This document shows, in pieces, positions 62,823-64,000 of a stretch of DNA of 64,000 nucleotides (positions are counted from its first letter, which is position 1; each line of letters begins with the position of its first letter). The position numbers and the translations under genes were made by a program. Under the pieces are notes generated by a model that was given only the letters and a program-made list of their open reading frames with translations, searched no databases and was not told the origin of the DNA. The DNA is from Sycobia sp. Sy_11 (Eukaryota; Arthropoda; Insecta; Hymenoptera; Epichrysomallidae): the NCBI GenBank assembly GCA_018907035.1, contig JACCIC010000051.1:3153501-3217500 (forward strand), read 5' to 3'.

Positions 62823-63474
62823 GCGCTGCTGGTTTGATTTTTACATATATATGTTTAATTTATGTATAGGAAATGTATAAGTTATAGATAAAGCTATTAC
62901 GAAATTGTTCAATTGACTATAAAATTTATCAATTATTTCTGTTTTTATGTAACGAATAAATTTATTGAGCAACTATTTGAAATAGTTGATAATAATATTA
63001 CATTTAAATGACAGATTATAGTATTAATCTATTTAAAAAGAAAGTTTCAATTATATAAATAAGCTTAGTTCTTTCTGTATTAATTTAACAAAATTTATGT
63101 GATTGAGTAAGATTATAATTAAAAATGGGCCGTCATTATGGAAAGTCAGTTTTCTGAAACCAAAAATAAAGAAAAATTTGGAGTTTTATTAAACATACGA
63201 GTTTTACGATTGGGAAATATTTTCGGTTTCCACTTGTAGTTTCCTATAAAAGCAAAAAAGCCTGTTTTAAACGCTTTCACATCGGTTGTCCAGCCTTATT
63301 AATTTATTTTAATAATATATTACTAATATAAATATAAACAAGACTGTGTTTAGGAGTAGAAAAGTACGTCATATATTTACTAAAGTTCCATTCGACCTTT
63401 CAAATAGTGTTCTGTATATAATTTGAGAAACCATTTGTTTTTCATAATGAGCGCATAGGAATCGATGCATATGT
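62823..63474. other. Intergenic, no feature seen
   Basis: A+T-rich, no coding signal. Confidence 0.5.
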
Positions 63475-63591
63475 GTGTGTGTGCGCGCGCGCGTGTGTGT
63501 GTGTGCATCAAATCATAGATCACTTAAATCTATATATACATATATTGATGGCCGCGAATTGACTGTAACTCAAAGCAAATTAAATTTCCAG

Positions 63592-63803
63592 CCCCGAGCA
63601 TATCGTCCAACAACAGCAGCAATAGCGGCGGCAAAAGCAACGGCCAATTCCCAGCCAATTTCGATCAATTACATATAAACAATACGACAACGACACCAGT
63701 AGCAGCAGCAACGACTCCTAGAATCGGCCTCCATATGCCCTCGGGCCGCGGCGGAGCCGCTCGCGCCCTGCAGCATCGACGAGGCGCCGGGGCACGCGCG
63801 GGC
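63592..63803 (+). other. Possible exon rich in Asn/Ser/Gly
   Basis: After TTTCCAG at 63585-63591 one frame stays open for about 70 codons. It reads SISSNNSSNSGGKSNGQFP, then FDQLHINNTTTTP, then GLHMPSGRGG, and ends at a stop near 63801. The low-complexity Asn/Ser/Thr/Ala composition is typical of insect transcription-factor linkers. However, the only GT inside (in CCAGTAGC) is a weak donor, so the stretch may be untranslated or not an exon. Confidence 0.25.
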
Positions 63804-63814
63804 TGAAGAAGCGA

Positions 63815-63848
63815 GAGGGAGAGGGAGAGAGGGAGCGAGGGAGAGGGA

Positions 63849-63891
<43 letters not shown>

Positions 63892-63892
63892 C
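63815..63892. repeat. (GA)n-rich microsatellite
   Basis: GAGAGG/GAGGGA units passing into pure GA. Long Ser-Leu frames on the opposite strand are produced by this tract. Confidence 0.9.
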
Positions 63893-64000
63893 GCGAATCC
63901 GCAAGTCGGGCGCTGGGGTTCAAAGGCCTGTACGGATATACAATCGATCGCCGGAAGGGTGAGCAACACGAGAACATCAGGTGCGTGCATATATGCGCCA

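Overview
The window looks like nuclear DNA of an insect, by inference probably a hymenopteran. The evidence is short phase-consistent introns in an A+T-rich background, conserved animal housekeeping genes, dense AT/GA/GT microsatellites, and decayed mariner, non-LTR and Penelope-like (PLE) retroelements. The species cannot be fixed from sequence alone. All calls come from reading the sequence; no alignment or database search was run.

Left part (1-28 kb). The left edge is repeat-rich: a broken mariner, a hammerhead-ribozyme repeat, an LTR-element-like leader and inverted repeats. Then come an SFT2-domain Golgi/endosome protein (5757-6905, +), a SINE with perfect target duplications and a large inverted-repeat MITE, importin alpha (11974-15201, +), and an OCRL-type inositol polyphosphate 5-phosphatase (17414-22379, -). 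A second repeat cluster holds the second hammerhead copy, a mariner tail and another SINE. An unrecognised 282-residue multi-pass membrane protein follows (26221-27527, +). All exon chains below keep frame across every junction.

Middle (28-46 kb). Two dead non-LTR elements, a possible LTR and a PLE with reverse transcriptase and GIY-YIG remnants precede CPSF4/clipper (33849-35254, +) and a drebrin-like/Abp1 actin adaptor (37874-40744, -). The rest to about 46.5 kb is intergenic, with a PLE end and microsatellites.

Right part (46-64 kb). An R1-like retrotransposon lies in two head-to-head halves whose breakpoints match, as in twin-primed 5' inversion. Beyond about 50.8 kb there is no recognisable gene. 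The sequence is an unusually dense field of (AT)n, (GA)n and (GT)n tracts with CpG-rich blocks (54.5-55.5, 57.4-58.1, 62.1-62.5 and 63.6-64.0 kb) that may be promoters or 5' exons of a gene continuing to the right.

The genes serve separate housekeeping jobs (membrane traffic, nuclear import, phosphoinositide turnover, mRNA 3'-end formation, actin/endocytosis), with no sign of co-regulation. The most interesting material is in the repeats: two copies of a type III hammerhead ribozyme downstream of a TATA-like box and next to mariner remnants, a tRNA-like SINE family whose tail recurs beside the R1-like element, and three structured hairpin repeats in an LTR-type leader.
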